DNA from: Massilia sp. YIM B02769
Lineage (GTDB): Bacteria > Pseudomonadota > Gammaproteobacteria > Burkholderiales > Burkholderiaceae_D
Direction of reading: 5' to 3'
Length of the DNA: 64,000 bases
Assembly (NCBI RefSeq): GCF_030411995.1
Contig: NZ_JASNRC010000005.1
Coordinates: 141,560 to 205,559 of the forward strand
The notes beneath the pieces were generated by a model. It worked only from the letters and a program-made list of their open reading frames with translations. It made no database searches and was not told where the DNA came from. The translations under genes were made by a program, and so were the position numbers. This document shows, one piece after another, positions 17,581-26,806 of this stretch. Numbering within the stretch: position 1 is the stretch's first letter; the number at the start of each line of letters is the position of its first letter.

Positions 17581-17614
17581 GTTCGATTATCGAACAAGAG
17601 GTTGTTAATCGAAC
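17581..17614. promoter_or_regulatory. IclR-type operator candidates between the porin and a binding-protein gene
   Basis: A perfect palindrome GTTCGATTATCGAAC (17581-17595) lies 26 bp upstream of the porin start. A second, degenerate copy, GGTTGTTAATCGAAC, follows at 17600-17614. The same motif occurs near pcaI at 15320, linking transport to the PcaR-like regulator. Confidence 0.62.
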
Positions 17615-17772
17615 GCTAAAACGATACTATTGTTGTCACGGAACCTTGTCAACAATATGCTTGAGTCATTTTTTGATGAGGTTGCGACATAGCGACGACA
17701 TCGCCGGCGTGCACATGGACGACAAGTAAGCGACAAGCAGACGACAAGCAGACCAACCGACAGGAGACAAGC

Positions 17773-18954
17773 ATGCAATCGAAGACCATCGCGGCGCTCG
17801 CCGCGGCCACCGCCTTTGCCACTACCTTCGCCGCACCCGCGGCCTGGGCCCAGGACACCATCAAGGTCGGCGTGATCGCCTCCTTCTCGGGTCCCTTCGC
17901 CGACTACGGCAAGCAGATGCAGGGCGGGATCAAGGCCTGGATGGCGCAGAACGGCGACAGCGTCGCCGGCAAGAAGATCCAGATCATCTACAAGGACACC
18001 ACCGGCCCGTCGCCGGAGATCGCCAAGCGCCTCGCGCAGGAGCTGGTGGTGCGCGACAAGGTCGACTTCCTGGCCGGCTTCGGCCTGACGCCGGAAGCCC
18101 TGGCGGTGGCGCCGATCGCGCAGCAGGCCAAGAAGCCGATGATCATCATGAATGCGGCGACGTCCGTCATCACCACCAAGTCCGACTACATCGCGCGCTT
18201 CTCGATGACGCTGCCGCAGATCTCGGCGCCGATGGGCGACTGGGCGCTGAAGAACAAGATCAAGAACGTGGCGACGGTGGTGGCCGACTACGGCCCCGGC
18301 ATCGATGCCGAGAAGGCCTTCAGCGACCGCCTGGTGAAGAACGGCGGCAAGGTGGTGGAAGCGATCCGCGTCCCGCTGCGCAATCCGGAGTTCGCCCCCT
18401 TCATCCAGCGCATCAAGGACGCCAAGCCGGACGCCGTGTTCGTGTTCGTGCCGGCCGGAGAGCAGAGCATCGCCTTCATGAAGGGCTACCGCGAGCGCGG
18501 CCTGGCCGCTGCCGGCATCAAGGTGATCGCCACCGGCGACCTGACCGACGACCACGTACTGCCGGCCATGGGCGACAACACCTTGGGCGTGATCACCACC
18601 TTCCACTACTCGGCCGCGCACAAGTCGCCCGAAAACGACGCCTTCCTGAAAAGCTTCGCCGCCACCAACCCGCAGGGCGGCCGCCCGAACTTCATGGCCG
18701 TTGCCGCCTACGACGGCATGAACGCGATCTACCAGGTCAGCAACAAGCTCGGCGGCAAGATCGACGGCACCGAGGCGATGGCGGTATTGAAGGGCATGAA
18801 GATCAACAGCCCGCGCGGCCCGATCAGCATCGACCCGGCCACGCGCGACGTGGTGCAGACGGTGTACGTGCGCAAGGTGGAAAAAGTCAACGGCGAACCC
18901 TACAACATCGAGTTCGACCAGTTCCCGAACTTGAAGGACCCGGGCAAGCAGTAA
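17773..18954 (+). CDS. ABC transporter substrate-binding protein, aromatic-acid type (inferred)
   Basis: A 393-residue periplasmic protein: signal peptide about 1-27 (ending AWAQ), then DTIKVGVIASFSGPFADYGK. It is clearly paralogous to the protein at 7974 (shared FLAGFGLTP, MNAATSVI, DYGPGIDAEK, GPISIDPATRD). No permease or ATPase gene adjoins it, so it probably uses LivHMGF encoded at 9309-12661. It is divergent from the porin across shared palindromes. AGGAG sits about 6 nt before the ATG. Confidence 0.88.
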   Translation: MQSKTIAALAAATAFATTFAAPAAWAQDTIKVGVIASFSGPFADYGKQMQGGIKAWMAQNGDSVAGKKIQIIYKDTTGPSPEIAKRLAQELVVRDKVDFLAGFGLTPEALAVAPIAQQAKKPMIIMNAATSVITTKSDYIARFSMTLPQISAPMGDWALKNKIKNVATVVADYGPGIDAEKAFSDRLVKNGGKVVEAIRVPLRNPEFAPFIQRIKDAKPDAVFVFVPAGEQSIAFMKGYRERGLAAAGIKVIATGDLTDDHVLPAMGDNTLGVITTFHYSAAHKSPENDAFLKSFAATNPQGGRPNFMAVAAYDGMNAIYQVSNKLGGKIDGTEAMAVLKGMKINSPRGPISIDPATRDVVQTVYVRKVEKVNGEPYNIEFDQFPNLKDPGKQ

Positions 18955-18973
18955 CAGCCGGGGTCAGGTCTGA

Positions 18974-19008
18974 CATTCGGACACGGGCTCAGCCATGCTG
19001 TCCGAATG
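18974..19008. terminator. Hairpin between convergent genes
   Basis: CATTCGGACA (18974-18983) and TGTCCGAATG (18999-19008) form a perfect 10-bp stem with a 15-nt loop, 20 nt after the binding-protein stop and 27 nt before the DUF1176 stop. There is no T-tract, so it may stabilise messages rather than terminate. The preceding GGGGTCAGGTCTGACATT resembles a common dispersed motif. Confidence 0.5.
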
Positions 19009-19034
19009 CCGGGTATCTGCACGCGGGGACGCGG

Positions 19035-20141
19035 CTACGCGCCCGGCTTGCGCACGGTCGTCACCAGGGTCGGCAAGGACCAGGCGCCGCCGGGCGCGAT
19101 GCCATTGCAGGCGCCGCTGTTGCCCAGGTTCGTATGGACGAAGCGCTTGCCGTCCCAGGTCCAGTGTTCGAAGGCCCAGCAGTCGCCCATGCCGCGGCCC
19201 TTTTGCGAGCCGTCGATCTTGCCGGCGTCGTAGCCCGCGCCGTAGCTGGTCACCAGTTCGGGCGCGTACGGCGGGTTCGCATTGATCACCCAGTAGGCAT
19301 CGCCTGTGTTGGAAGCCCCGCGCCAGCACAGCGTGGAAGCCAGCAGCTTGCCACCCGACAGGCGCCGCACGATGATCTCGTTTGGCGACTCGCCGGGTTC
19401 GGTCAGGACCGGGCAGTCCTCGGCCTGCGTCTTGAGCGCCGCACGCAGGGCATCCAGGCGCGCCTTCGGCCACGTGACGAGATCCTGACGCGGCACGGCG
19501 GCGGCCACCACCACGGGCGCCGGCAGCGGCGGCAACACGGTCTTCTCGTCGCGCGCGCCCTTGCGCGCCAGGGCGCCGGGCGTACCGAGGCGGCCCTGGA
19601 ATTCATCCATCTTGAGCAGCACCGCCGCCGCTCCCTTGTCGGACAGGCGCCAGGTGCGGGTGCCGTCCGTCCACGCGATCCTGCTGCGGCGGGTCAGCGA
19701 TGACAGCAGCGCCTGCGTCTGGGCCGGCGCCAGGTCGACTGTCCATTTGCCCTGCTCGATCAGCACCTTGCCATGCGCCTGCCCGTTGATCCTCATCGCC
19801 AGCGTCATTCGCTGCGGCAGCTGGTCGGTGGTCTGGTCGGCGCCGGGGTTCCCGATCTGGAATTCGCCGCGTACGGCTTCGTTCGGCCCGGCCTTGCGCG
19901 TGAACAGGACGGACACCGGCAGCGGCTCGCCGTTGCCGGCGGCCTCCGCGTCGTCATCGTCGCTGCCGCTCGTGCTGTGGTAGCCGGCGGCGCGGCAGGT
20001 GCGGGTATTGTCGCAGGCCAGTTCCCAGTCGCCGTGCTCGAAGCGCACGCCAGGCGCACCGGCAGGCTCGATGGCGGCCGCCCCGGTCGTGGCGCAGGCA
20101 GCCAGCATGGCCAGGAAGGCCGCATTGCGGGTCGATCTCAT
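19035..20141 (-). CDS. DUF1176-type exported protein
   Basis: A 368-residue precursor with a signal peptide (about 1-23). The mature part starts with FEHGDWELACDNTRTCRAAGY, the cysteine-containing motif seen in DUF1176 proteins, and has several other paired Cys positions. It is about half identical by eye to the next gene (20172-21272), so the two are tandem paralogues. No biochemical role is known from the sequence. Confidence 0.75.
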   Translation of the reverse strand: MRSTRNAAFLAMLAACATTGAAAIEPAGAPGVRFEHGDWELACDNTRTCRAAGYHSTSGSDDDDAEAAGNGEPLPVSVLFTRKAGPNEAVRGEFQIGNPGADQTTDQLPQRMTLAMRINGQAHGKVLIEQGKWTVDLAPAQTQALLSSLTRRSRIAWTDGTRTWRLSDKGAAAVLLKMDEFQGRLGTPGALARKGARDEKTVLPPLPAPVVVAAAVPRQDLVTWPKARLDALRAALKTQAEDCPVLTEPGESPNEIIVRRLSGGKLLASTLCWRGASNTGDAYWVINANPPYAPELVTSYGAGYDAGKIDGSQKGRGMGDCWAFEHWTWDGKRFVHTNLGNSGACNGIAPGGAWSLPTLVTTVRKPGA

Positions 20142-20171
20142 TCGTCGTTCTCCAATCGAGCGTGACGGCCC

Positions 20172-21272
20172 TCAGGGCCTGTTTGTAGGGCGCGCCGGCT
20201 GCACGGCGGTCACCATTACCGGCAGCACCCAGGCGCCACCCGGCGCGACCAGCCTGCAATCGCCGGTGTCGCCCTCGCTGCTATGCACGAAGACCTTGCC
20301 GTCCCAGGTCCATTCGTCGAACGAAAAGCAGTCGCCCAGCCCGCGTCCCTTCAACGAGGAACCGATGATCCCGGACGCGTAGCCGTTGCCGGCGGTCGTC
20401 ACCAGCCGCGGCGCGTACGGCGGCCTGGCGTTGACGACCCAATAGGCGGCGCCCTCGTTATACGCCGCCCGCCAGCACGGCAAGGACGCCAGCAGCTTGC
20501 CGCCGGTCAGGCGCCAGACGGCGATGTCGCCGGGCGTGCCGTCGATATTGTCCGGCTCCGTGCAGGTGTCGGCCGGCGCCTTCAGGGCCTGGCGCAAGGC
20601 TGCCAGCCGGGGCGCCGGCAGGTCGATGGCCCTGTCGTCGAGCGCGGGTACGCGGACCACGGGTTCCGGCAAGGGGGCCAGGACGCTGGTTTCAAGCCTG
20701 GCGCCCTTGCGCACCAGCGCGCCTGGGGTGCCGACGCGGCCCTGGAACGCGTCCATCTTGAGCAGGACCGCGGCGGCGCCGGCGTCGGACAGGCGCCAGG
20801 TAAACGGGCCGTCCGTCCACGCGATCTTGCTCACCCGTGTGAGCGCCGCCAGCAAGGCTTGCGTCTGGCCGGGCGCGAGGTCGACCGTCGGATTGTCCCC
20901 GGTGACGGCGACCTTGCCGTGCTCCTTGCCGTCGATGGTCATGGTCAGCGACAGCGTCCTAGGCAGCGGCGCGGCGGGCTGGGTGTCCTCGTAGGTGCCG
21001 ATCTGGAGTTCGGCATGGACGAGGGTATCCGGACCGGCCTTGCGGGTCAGCAGCACCGACATCCGCCGCTGCCCGGCGCCGTCATTGTTCCCAGCGTCGC
21101 TGCTGTTTTCACTGTCATACCCGGCGGCGCGGCAGGTGCGCGTGTTATCGCAGGCGATCTCCCAGTCACCGTAGGAAAACCGCAGCCTGGGCAGCTCGGC
21201 GCCATTGGCGTTCCAGGAAGCGGCCAGCAGGGACAGGCCCAGGGCCGGGAATGCGGTGAACAGTCGTTTCAT
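20172..21272 (-). CDS. DUF1176-type exported protein (tandem paralogue)
   Basis: A 366-residue precursor. The ATG at 21272 (MKRLFTAFPALGLSLLAASW, a signal peptide) is preferred to the upstream open frame. GDWEIACDNTRTCRAAGYDS repeats the motif of the neighbour, and AWTDGPFTWRLSDAGAAAVLL matches its counterpart almost throughout. It ends 30 nt before the neighbour starts, so they are probably cotranscribed. Confidence 0.75.
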   Translation of the reverse strand: MKRLFTAFPALGLSLLAASWNANGAELPRLRFSYGDWEIACDNTRTCRAAGYDSENSSDAGNNDGAGQRRMSVLLTRKAGPDTLVHAELQIGTYEDTQPAAPLPRTLSLTMTIDGKEHGKVAVTGDNPTVDLAPGQTQALLAALTRVSKIAWTDGPFTWRLSDAGAAAVLLKMDAFQGRVGTPGALVRKGARLETSVLAPLPEPVVRVPALDDRAIDLPAPRLAALRQALKAPADTCTEPDNIDGTPGDIAVWRLTGGKLLASLPCWRAAYNEGAAYWVVNARPPYAPRLVTTAGNGYASGIIGSSLKGRGLGDCFSFDEWTWDGKVFVHSSEGDTGDCRLVAPGGAWVLPVMVTAVQPARPTNRP

Positions 21273-21522
21273 GTGTCGTATTGTGCGCGAGCGCCCGCGG
21301 GCTCGGCCCATCGGCTTGTTCCAGGACAACCGAAGTCTACGTTACCGTTGTTTTGTTGGCAAGACAACTCAGCCGCTATCCGTGTGGACCGCGTGCTCGA
21401 CGGTCAACTCCCTGCAAGAAAACACGATCCGGGCCGTTGGAGTTTGCGAACGGGAAGCAAGCCGCACCGCATATTGCTTCAAGCCGCGCTGTTCGGCCCC
21501 TGGCCTGTTCTTCCATGAACGC

Positions 21523-23088
21523 TCAAGGAGGCGACGTGGCGTCATCCGATTCGTGCCTGCGCAGCCAGGCTCGTGCCGTGTCGTTGTCCGGTTCGAGCGC
21601 GATTATCGTGCGGTAGGTTTGCGCGGCGGCTTGTACCTCTCCGGTCTTGACCTGCATCTCGGCGAGGTCCAGCTTCGCCCACAGGCTGGGGTAGAGATGG
21701 TCGCCGAGGCGGAAGATTTCGCGCGCCTGGGCAAAGCGCCCGCGCTGTTTCAGGGCGGTGGCCCAGCCGATGAAGTCGTTGCGCTCGACCTTGAAGCTGG
21801 CGCCCTGCGCCTGCAACTGCGTGTACACCGGAATCGCATGCTCGAAGCCTTGCGCCCTCAGCCGCGCGACGAAGCTCTCCCAGCCTGGCGCAGGGTCCTG
21901 CGTCTTGCGGCGGATGTCGACCGTCACCAGGTTGCCGGCCGCGCCGTTCGCAGCCGGCGTGTTATCGATGAAGGCGCGGCCGGCAGCGTCCCCCTTCAGC
22001 TGGGCGTCGAGGAAGCGCAGCGTATAGCGTGCGGCCCAGCCATAGGCGGTCGCCACCTCGTCGCGCGTATGGCTCACGAAGTCGCTGTCCGCCGCAAAGC
22101 GCCCGTTCAGCGACGAAAAATCGACATGGCGCATCGGCTCCAGGGTGACCAGCACCACGTCGGCGTAGCGCATCCCGTCGATGAAGGACGGAGCCGGGTC
22201 CTTGCTGGGCGCTTCGTCGGGTTCCGGGCGCGCGCCCACATACAGCAGCGGCACGGCCACGCGCGCCGGCGAGACGTTCCTGACCGCGTCCTTGCCGCCG
22301 TCGACGAGTTCGGGGAAGTAGCGCACCGAGCCTTCCAGGCTGACGAGCGCCTTGATGCGCGGGTCCCTGGCCGCGGCCACCATATTCGCCAGCCCGCCCC
22401 AGCTGAAGCCGGCCACCGCCAGCCTGCCGGTATCGGCGTGCGCGAGGGTGTCCGCAAAGCCGATCAGCCAGGAGATGTCGCGCGCTTGCGGTTCCAGGCC
22501 TTCGGCGGTCAGCGTGGTTTCGCGCCGGTGCTCGCCCAGCGAGGGACTGGCCAGCACGACGTAGCCGTGGCTGGCCAGGTATTCGCACAAGTCGGCGTTC
22601 TCGATGGCGCTCGCCGAAAAGCCCGGGGCATAGACCACGACCGGAAACCTGCCCTGCTTCGCACGGGCATCGCGTACCGCCAGCATCGGGCGCGCCAGGT
22701 CGCGCAGCAGTGCCGCACGGCGCGCACCGCCGCCCTCCTCGATCAGGCGGTCGGCGAAGCGCCTGCGCTCGGCGGCACTGCGCGTGAAGTCGTCCTCGCC
22801 CATGCTGGTGTCGAGATAGTCGCGGAAGCTCAGGCGCTTCCCGCCCTGTGCGGCCGGATACCAGACGAGCACCTGGATCGGACGCGCCCTTTCGCCCTGG
22901 GCCGGCTCGCCGGTGTAGAGGTCGATTGCCGTCTTGTAGAGACGCGAGCGGTCGTACTGCTGGACCACTTTCACGCCCACGGCATGCGGCCCGGGCGGGT
23001 TCGAGAAGGTGAAGCTATCGGCCGCGCGGGCGGCCATGGCGCTGCACAGGAACAGGAGCATGAGCATGAGCGTGAACAGGCGCGGCAT
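21523..23088 (-). CDS. Exported alpha/beta hydrolase with C-terminal TPR-like region
   Basis: A 521-residue precursor. Start at 23088 gives a signal peptide (about 1-23). Residues about 60-400 form an alpha/beta hydrolase related to platelet-activating-factor acetylhydrolase or dienelactone hydrolase: PVVVYAPGFSASAIENADL, nucleophile Ser229 in GFSWGG, and an Asp/His set later (MRHVDFSS). Residues about 430-510 read as TPR helices (ALKQRGRFAQAREIFRLGDH, AAAQTYRTIIALEPDN). Substrate unknown. The frame is open to 23211, but the added N-terminus is not signal-like. Confidence 0.8.
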   Translation of the reverse strand: MPRLFTLMLMLLFLCSAMAARAADSFTFSNPPGPHAVGVKVVQQYDRSRLYKTAIDLYTGEPAQGERARPIQVLVWYPAAQGGKRLSFRDYLDTSMGEDDFTRSAAERRRFADRLIEEGGGARRAALLRDLARPMLAVRDARAKQGRFPVVVYAPGFSASAIENADLCEYLASHGYVVLASPSLGEHRRETTLTAEGLEPQARDISWLIGFADTLAHADTGRLAVAGFSWGGLANMVAAARDPRIKALVSLEGSVRYFPELVDGGKDAVRNVSPARVAVPLLYVGARPEPDEAPSKDPAPSFIDGMRYADVVLVTLEPMRHVDFSSLNGRFAADSDFVSHTRDEVATAYGWAARYTLRFLDAQLKGDAAGRAFIDNTPAANGAAGNLVTVDIRRKTQDPAPGWESFVARLRAQGFEHAIPVYTQLQAQGASFKVERNDFIGWATALKQRGRFAQAREIFRLGDHLYPSLWAKLDLAEMQVKTGEVQAAAQTYRTIIALEPDNDTARAWLRRHESDDATSPP

Positions 23089-23326
23089 CGCAAGGGCTTT
23101 CTTTCGTGTGAGGTTTGGCGGGATGGCTGGCAACGACGGGTATGGCGGAGCCGATGGTAGAGCATCTAGACAAGTTTGTCTATGAATGGATGCGAGGCAT
23201 GCGCATGGCATGGCCGCTGCGGTCGTCGGTCAACCGTGCCCTCCCCTGCGATGGTGCGGTGTAGCATAAGTCAGGGAGGCGACCGGCAAACCGCGCCCCA
23301 CCGACTAACCGAACGAGAAAGGACCA

Positions 23327-24331
23327 ATGGTGAACCAGCGCTATCGACCGATCACGCGCCTGGGCCTGGGTGGCACCGGGCTGGGCGACATGTACCACAC
23401 CACCAGCGACGAGGCGGCATCGGCCACCGTCGACGCCGCGTGGGAAGCGGGCATCCGCTATTTCGACACCGCGCCGCACTACGGCGCCGGCCTGTCCGAG
23501 CACCGCTTCGGCCAGGCCCTGCGCCGCCGTCCGCGCGACGCGTACACGCTGTCGACCAAGGTCGGGCGCCTGCTGGTGCCGCACGCGGGCGGCGAGATCG
23601 CGGCGCCCTTCGTCGGCTCGCTGCCCTTCAAGCGCGTGCTCGACTACACGGCCGACGGCGTGCGCCGCGCCGTCGAAGACAGCCTGCAACGCCTGGCGCT
23701 CGGCCACGTCGACATCGTCTACGTGCACGACCTCTCGCCCGACGCCCTGCCCCAGGCCGAATTCGAACACCATTTCGGCATCGCGGCCGGCAGGAACGGC
23801 GCCTTCGAGGGCCTGGTCAAGCTGCGCGAGGAAGGCCTGATCAAGGGCTGGGGCATGGGCGTGAACACCATCGAGCCCTGCATGCGCGCGCTGCGGCAGT
23901 CCGACCCCGACATCTTCCTGCTGGCCGGCCGCTACACGCTGATGGAAACCACGCCGCTGCAGGAGTTCTTCCCGCTGTGCGCGCAGCGCGGCGCCAGCGT
24001 GGTGCTCGGCGGGCCCTTCAATTCCGGCTTCCTGGCCGGCGGCGAGCATTACGACTACCAGCCGGCCAAGCCCGAGCAGCATGCGCAGCGCGAGCGCCTG
24101 CGCAAGGTGGCCGCCGAACACGGCGTCGACTTGCCGGCGGCGGCGCTGCAGTTCGGGCTGGCGCATCCGGTGGTGGCGGCGACGATTCCTGGCGCCAGCA
24201 GCCCGCAGCACCTGAAGCGCAATGCCGCGCTGATGGATATCCAGATCCCGGCCGCCTTCTGGGAAGCGCTGCAGGCCGAGGGCCTGCTGCCGCAGGACGC
24301 ACCCATCCCACCGCGCAAGCCGGTGGTGTAA
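23327..24331 (+). CDS. Aldo/keto reductase (D-threo-aldose 1-dehydrogenase-like)
   Basis: A 334-residue NAD(P)-dependent oxidoreductase. Conserved tetrad elements are visible: Asp in FDTAPHYG with Tyr48-like residue, Lys in LSTKVGR and His in YVHDL. The N-terminus RLGLGGTGLGDMY and C-terminal IPGASSPQHLKRN fit the L-fucose/D-threo-aldose dehydrogenase subgroup. It starts at ATG 23327 after AAAGGA. The real sugar or aldehyde substrate is not evident. Confidence 0.87.
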   Translation: MVNQRYRPITRLGLGGTGLGDMYHTTSDEAASATVDAAWEAGIRYFDTAPHYGAGLSEHRFGQALRRRPRDAYTLSTKVGRLLVPHAGGEIAAPFVGSLPFKRVLDYTADGVRRAVEDSLQRLALGHVDIVYVHDLSPDALPQAEFEHHFGIAAGRNGAFEGLVKLREEGLIKGWGMGVNTIEPCMRALRQSDPDIFLLAGRYTLMETTPLQEFFPLCAQRGASVVLGGPFNSGFLAGGEHYDYQPAKPEQHAQRERLRKVAAEHGVDLPAAALQFGLAHPVVAATIPGASSPQHLKRNAALMDIQIPAAFWEALQAEGLLPQDAPIPPRKPVV

Positions 24332-24479
24332 GCTGTAGCATACGCAAGACAGGCCGCCGCCCTGCCCCGCAGGCGCGGCGGCCGACGTCATGCATCTGCG
24401 CCCGCGTATGCGGGGCATGCCGACTGCGCGGCACAGCGCAGCGGCACACCATAGACAACAACAAGGATATGGAGACAAC

Positions 24480-26159
24480 ATGCAAGCCCAGCCAAGCTAC
24501 GTCCATGGCGCGCACGACGTGCCCCTGATCGGCCAGACCATCGGCGACTTCCTTACCGACATCGCAGCCCGCCACGGCGACAACGACGCGCTCGTCGTCC
24601 CGCACCAGGGCGTGCGCTGGACCTACCGCGACTTCGACGAACGCGTGACACGCCTCGCGGCCGGCCTGCTGGCCCTGGGCCTGCAGCCGGGCGACCGCGT
24701 CGGCATCTGGTCGCAGAACTGCGCCGAATGGGTATTGGTGCAGTTCGCCACCGCGCGCGCCGGCCTGATCATGGTGAACATCAACCCGGCCTACCGGCGC
24801 TCGGAACTGGAGTATGTGCTGGGCAAGGTGCAGTGTGCGGCCCTGATTTTGTCGCCCGTCTTCAAGACCAGCGACTACATCGGCATGGTGCAGGACGTGG
24901 TGCCGGAAATCCGCGACGCGGCGCCGTCGCAGCTGCGCTCCGGGAAGCTGCCGCAACTGCGCCATGTGATCCGCCTGGGCAGCGAGCAGACGCCGGGCAT
25001 GCTGAACTTCGACGATTTGTTGGCGCAGCCGAGCGCCGGGCAACTGGAGAGCCTGGCGACGCTGGGCGCGGCGCTGCAATTCGACGACCCGGTGAACATC
25101 CAGTTCACCTCGGGCACCACGGGTTCGCCGAAAGGCGCAACGCTCACGCACCACAATATCCTGAACAACGGCTTCTTCATCGGCGAGGCGATGAAGCTCA
25201 CGCACATCGACCGCCTCTGCATCCCGGTGCCGCTGTACCACTGCTTCGGCATGGTGCTGGGGAACCTGGCCTGCGTGACGCATGGCGCGACCATGGTCTT
25301 CCCCGGTGAAGGTTTCGAGCCGAAGTCGGTGCTCGAGACGGTGCAGGCCGAGCGCTGCAGCGGGCTGCATGGCGTGCCGACCATGTTCATCGCCCTGCTC
25401 GACCATCCGGACTTCGGCCAATACGATCTGTCGACCCTGCGTACCGGGATCATGGCCGGCTCGCCCTGCCCGGCCGAGGTGATGAGCCGCGTGATCGAGC
25501 GCATGCACCTGTCCGAGATCACGATTGCCTACGGCATGACGGAAACCTCGCCGGTCAGCTTCCAGAGTTCGACCGATGATCCGGTGCCGCTGCGGGTGGC
25601 CACCATCGGCCGCGTGCACCCGCACCTGGAAGTCAAGATCGTCGACGCCGACGGGCGCATCGTGCCGCGCGGCGTGAAGGGAGAACTGCTCACGCGCGGC
25701 TATTCGGTGATGCTGGGCTACTGGGGCGACGAGGAAAAGACCCGGGAGACCATCGATGCGGCGCGCTGGATGCATACCGGCGACCTGGCCGTGATCGACG
25801 AGAACGGTTTCGCCACCATCGTCGGCCGCGCCAAGGACATGGTGATCCGCGGCGGCGAGAACATCTATCCGCGCGAGATCGAGGAATTCCTGTACAAGCA
25901 TCCGAAGGTACTGGACGTGCAGTGCGTCGGCGTGCCGGATGCGAAGTTCGGCGAGGAGCTGTGCGCCTGCATCATCCTGCGGCCCGGGATGGAAGCGGAG
26001 GCCGACGAGATCCGCGACTTCTGCAAGGGGCAGATCGCCCACTACAAGATTCCGCGCCATATTCGCTTCGTGACGCAATTTCCGATGACGGTGACCGGCA
26101 AGATCCAGAAGTACCTGCTGCGCGAGCAGGCGGCGACCGATCTCGGGCTGGCGGGTTGA
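24480..26159 (+). CDS. AMP-forming acyl-CoA synthetase
   Basis: A 559-residue ANL-family enzyme. P-loop [10 protein letters not shown] (210-219), YGMTETSP, the hinge Asp/Arg region ([21 protein letters not shown]) and the C-terminal catalytic lysine in TVTGKIQKY are all present. It likely activates a medium- or long-chain fatty acid or similar carboxylate. The ATG at 24480 has GGAG 5 nt upstream; an upstream open frame exists but lacks support. The DsbA-like gene follows after 7 nt. Confidence 0.9.
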   Translation: MQAQPSYVHGAHDVPLIGQTIGDFLTDIAARHGDNDALVVPHQGVRWTYRDFDERVTRLAAGLLALGLQPGDRVGIWSQNCAEWVLVQFATARAGLIMVNINPAYRRSELEYVLGKVQCAALILSPVFKTSDYIGMVQDVVPEIRDAAPSQLRSGKLPQLRHVIRLGSEQTPGMLNFDDLLAQPSAGQLESLATLGAALQFDDPVNIQFTSGTTGSPKGATLTHHNILNNGFFIGEAMKLTHIDRLCIPVPLYHCFGMVLGNLACVTHGATMVFPGEGFEPKSVLETVQAERCSGLHGVPTMFIALLDHPDFGQYDLSTLRTGIMAGSPCPAEVMSRVIERMHLSEITIAYGMTETSPVSFQSSTDDPVPLRVATIGRVHPHLEVKIVDADGRIVPRGVKGELLTRGYSVMLGYWGDEEKTRETIDAARWMHTGDLAVIDENGFATIVGRAKDMVIRGGENIYPREIEEFLYKHPKVLDVQCVGVPDAKFGEELCACIILRPGMEAEADEIRDFCKGQIAHYKIPRHIRFVTQFPMTVTGKIQKYLLREQAATDLGLAG

Positions 26160-26166
26160 GGCGAAC

Positions 26167-26790
26167 ATGGAAACGGCGCGCTGGTACTACGATCTGATTT
26201 CGCCTTTCGCCTACCTGCATTTTCATTCGCTGTCGCCGCTGCGCGAACGCATGCGGATCGAGCCGGTGCCGGTGCTGCTCGCGGGGATGCTGAAGCACTG
26301 GGGCACCAAGGGGCCGGCCGAGACGGCGCCCAAGCGGCTGCACACTTACCAGTATTGCGTATGGCAGGCCGGCGTGCAGGGCCTTCCCTTCCGCATGCCG
26401 CCGCGCCATCCCTTCAATCCGCTCGCGGCGCAGCGGCTGATGGTGGCGCTTGATGCGCCGGAGGACGCGATCGGCAAGGCCTTCGGTTTCATCTTCGGCG
26501 AGGGGCGCGATCCGGAGGTCGAATTCGATGCGCTGGCCGAGAGGCTCGGCGTGCGCGAGCCGGCCGGGCTGATCGGCCGGCCGGAAGTGAAGCAACAGCT
26601 GATCGCGAATACGCAGGAAGCGATCGACGCGGGCGTGTTCGGCGTGCCGAGCCTGCTGCTGCGCGGGCAGGTCTTCTGGGGCAATGACACGGTCGCGTGG
26701 GCGACGCGCTTCCTCGATGAGCCAGGTTTGTTCGCGCGCCCCGAATACACGGCAGTGCGCGCAACCGGCGTGGGTGTTGTCAGGGCTTGA
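26167..26790 (+). CDS. 2-hydroxychromene-2-carboxylate isomerase-like protein
   Basis: A 207-residue thioredoxin-fold (DsbA/HCCA isomerase) protein. The opening YYDLISPFAYLHF carries the Ser-Pro pair that replaces the CxxC of DsbA, and GVFGVPSLLLRGQVFWGND is the cis-Pro region. Such enzymes act in naphthalene-type degradation with glutathione, or in unknown GSH chemistry. It is 7 nt after the acyl-CoA synthetase gene, so the two probably share a transcript. Confidence 0.87.
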   Translation: METARWYYDLISPFAYLHFHSLSPLRERMRIEPVPVLLAGMLKHWGTKGPAETAPKRLHTYQYCVWQAGVQGLPFRMPPRHPFNPLAAQRLMVALDAPEDAIGKAFGFIFGEGRDPEVEFDALAERLGVREPAGLIGRPEVKQQLIANTQEAIDAGVFGVPSLLLRGQVFWGNDTVAWATRFLDEPGLFARPEYTAVRATGVGVVRA

Positions 26791-26806
26791 ATCGCATGGT
26801 TGCCGA

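Noticed and set aside
21205..23160. Long plus-strand frame opposite the exported hydrolase
   Set aside because: Shadow of the minus-strand gene, which has a signal peptide and catalytic motifs.
24390..24479. N-terminal extension of the acyl-CoA synthetase
   Set aside because: ATG at 24480 has GGAG at the right distance and the extra residues do not look like the family.
24018..26168. Long minus-strand frame opposite the acyl-CoA synthetase
   Set aside because: Antisense shadow with Arg/His-rich composition and no recognisable motif.
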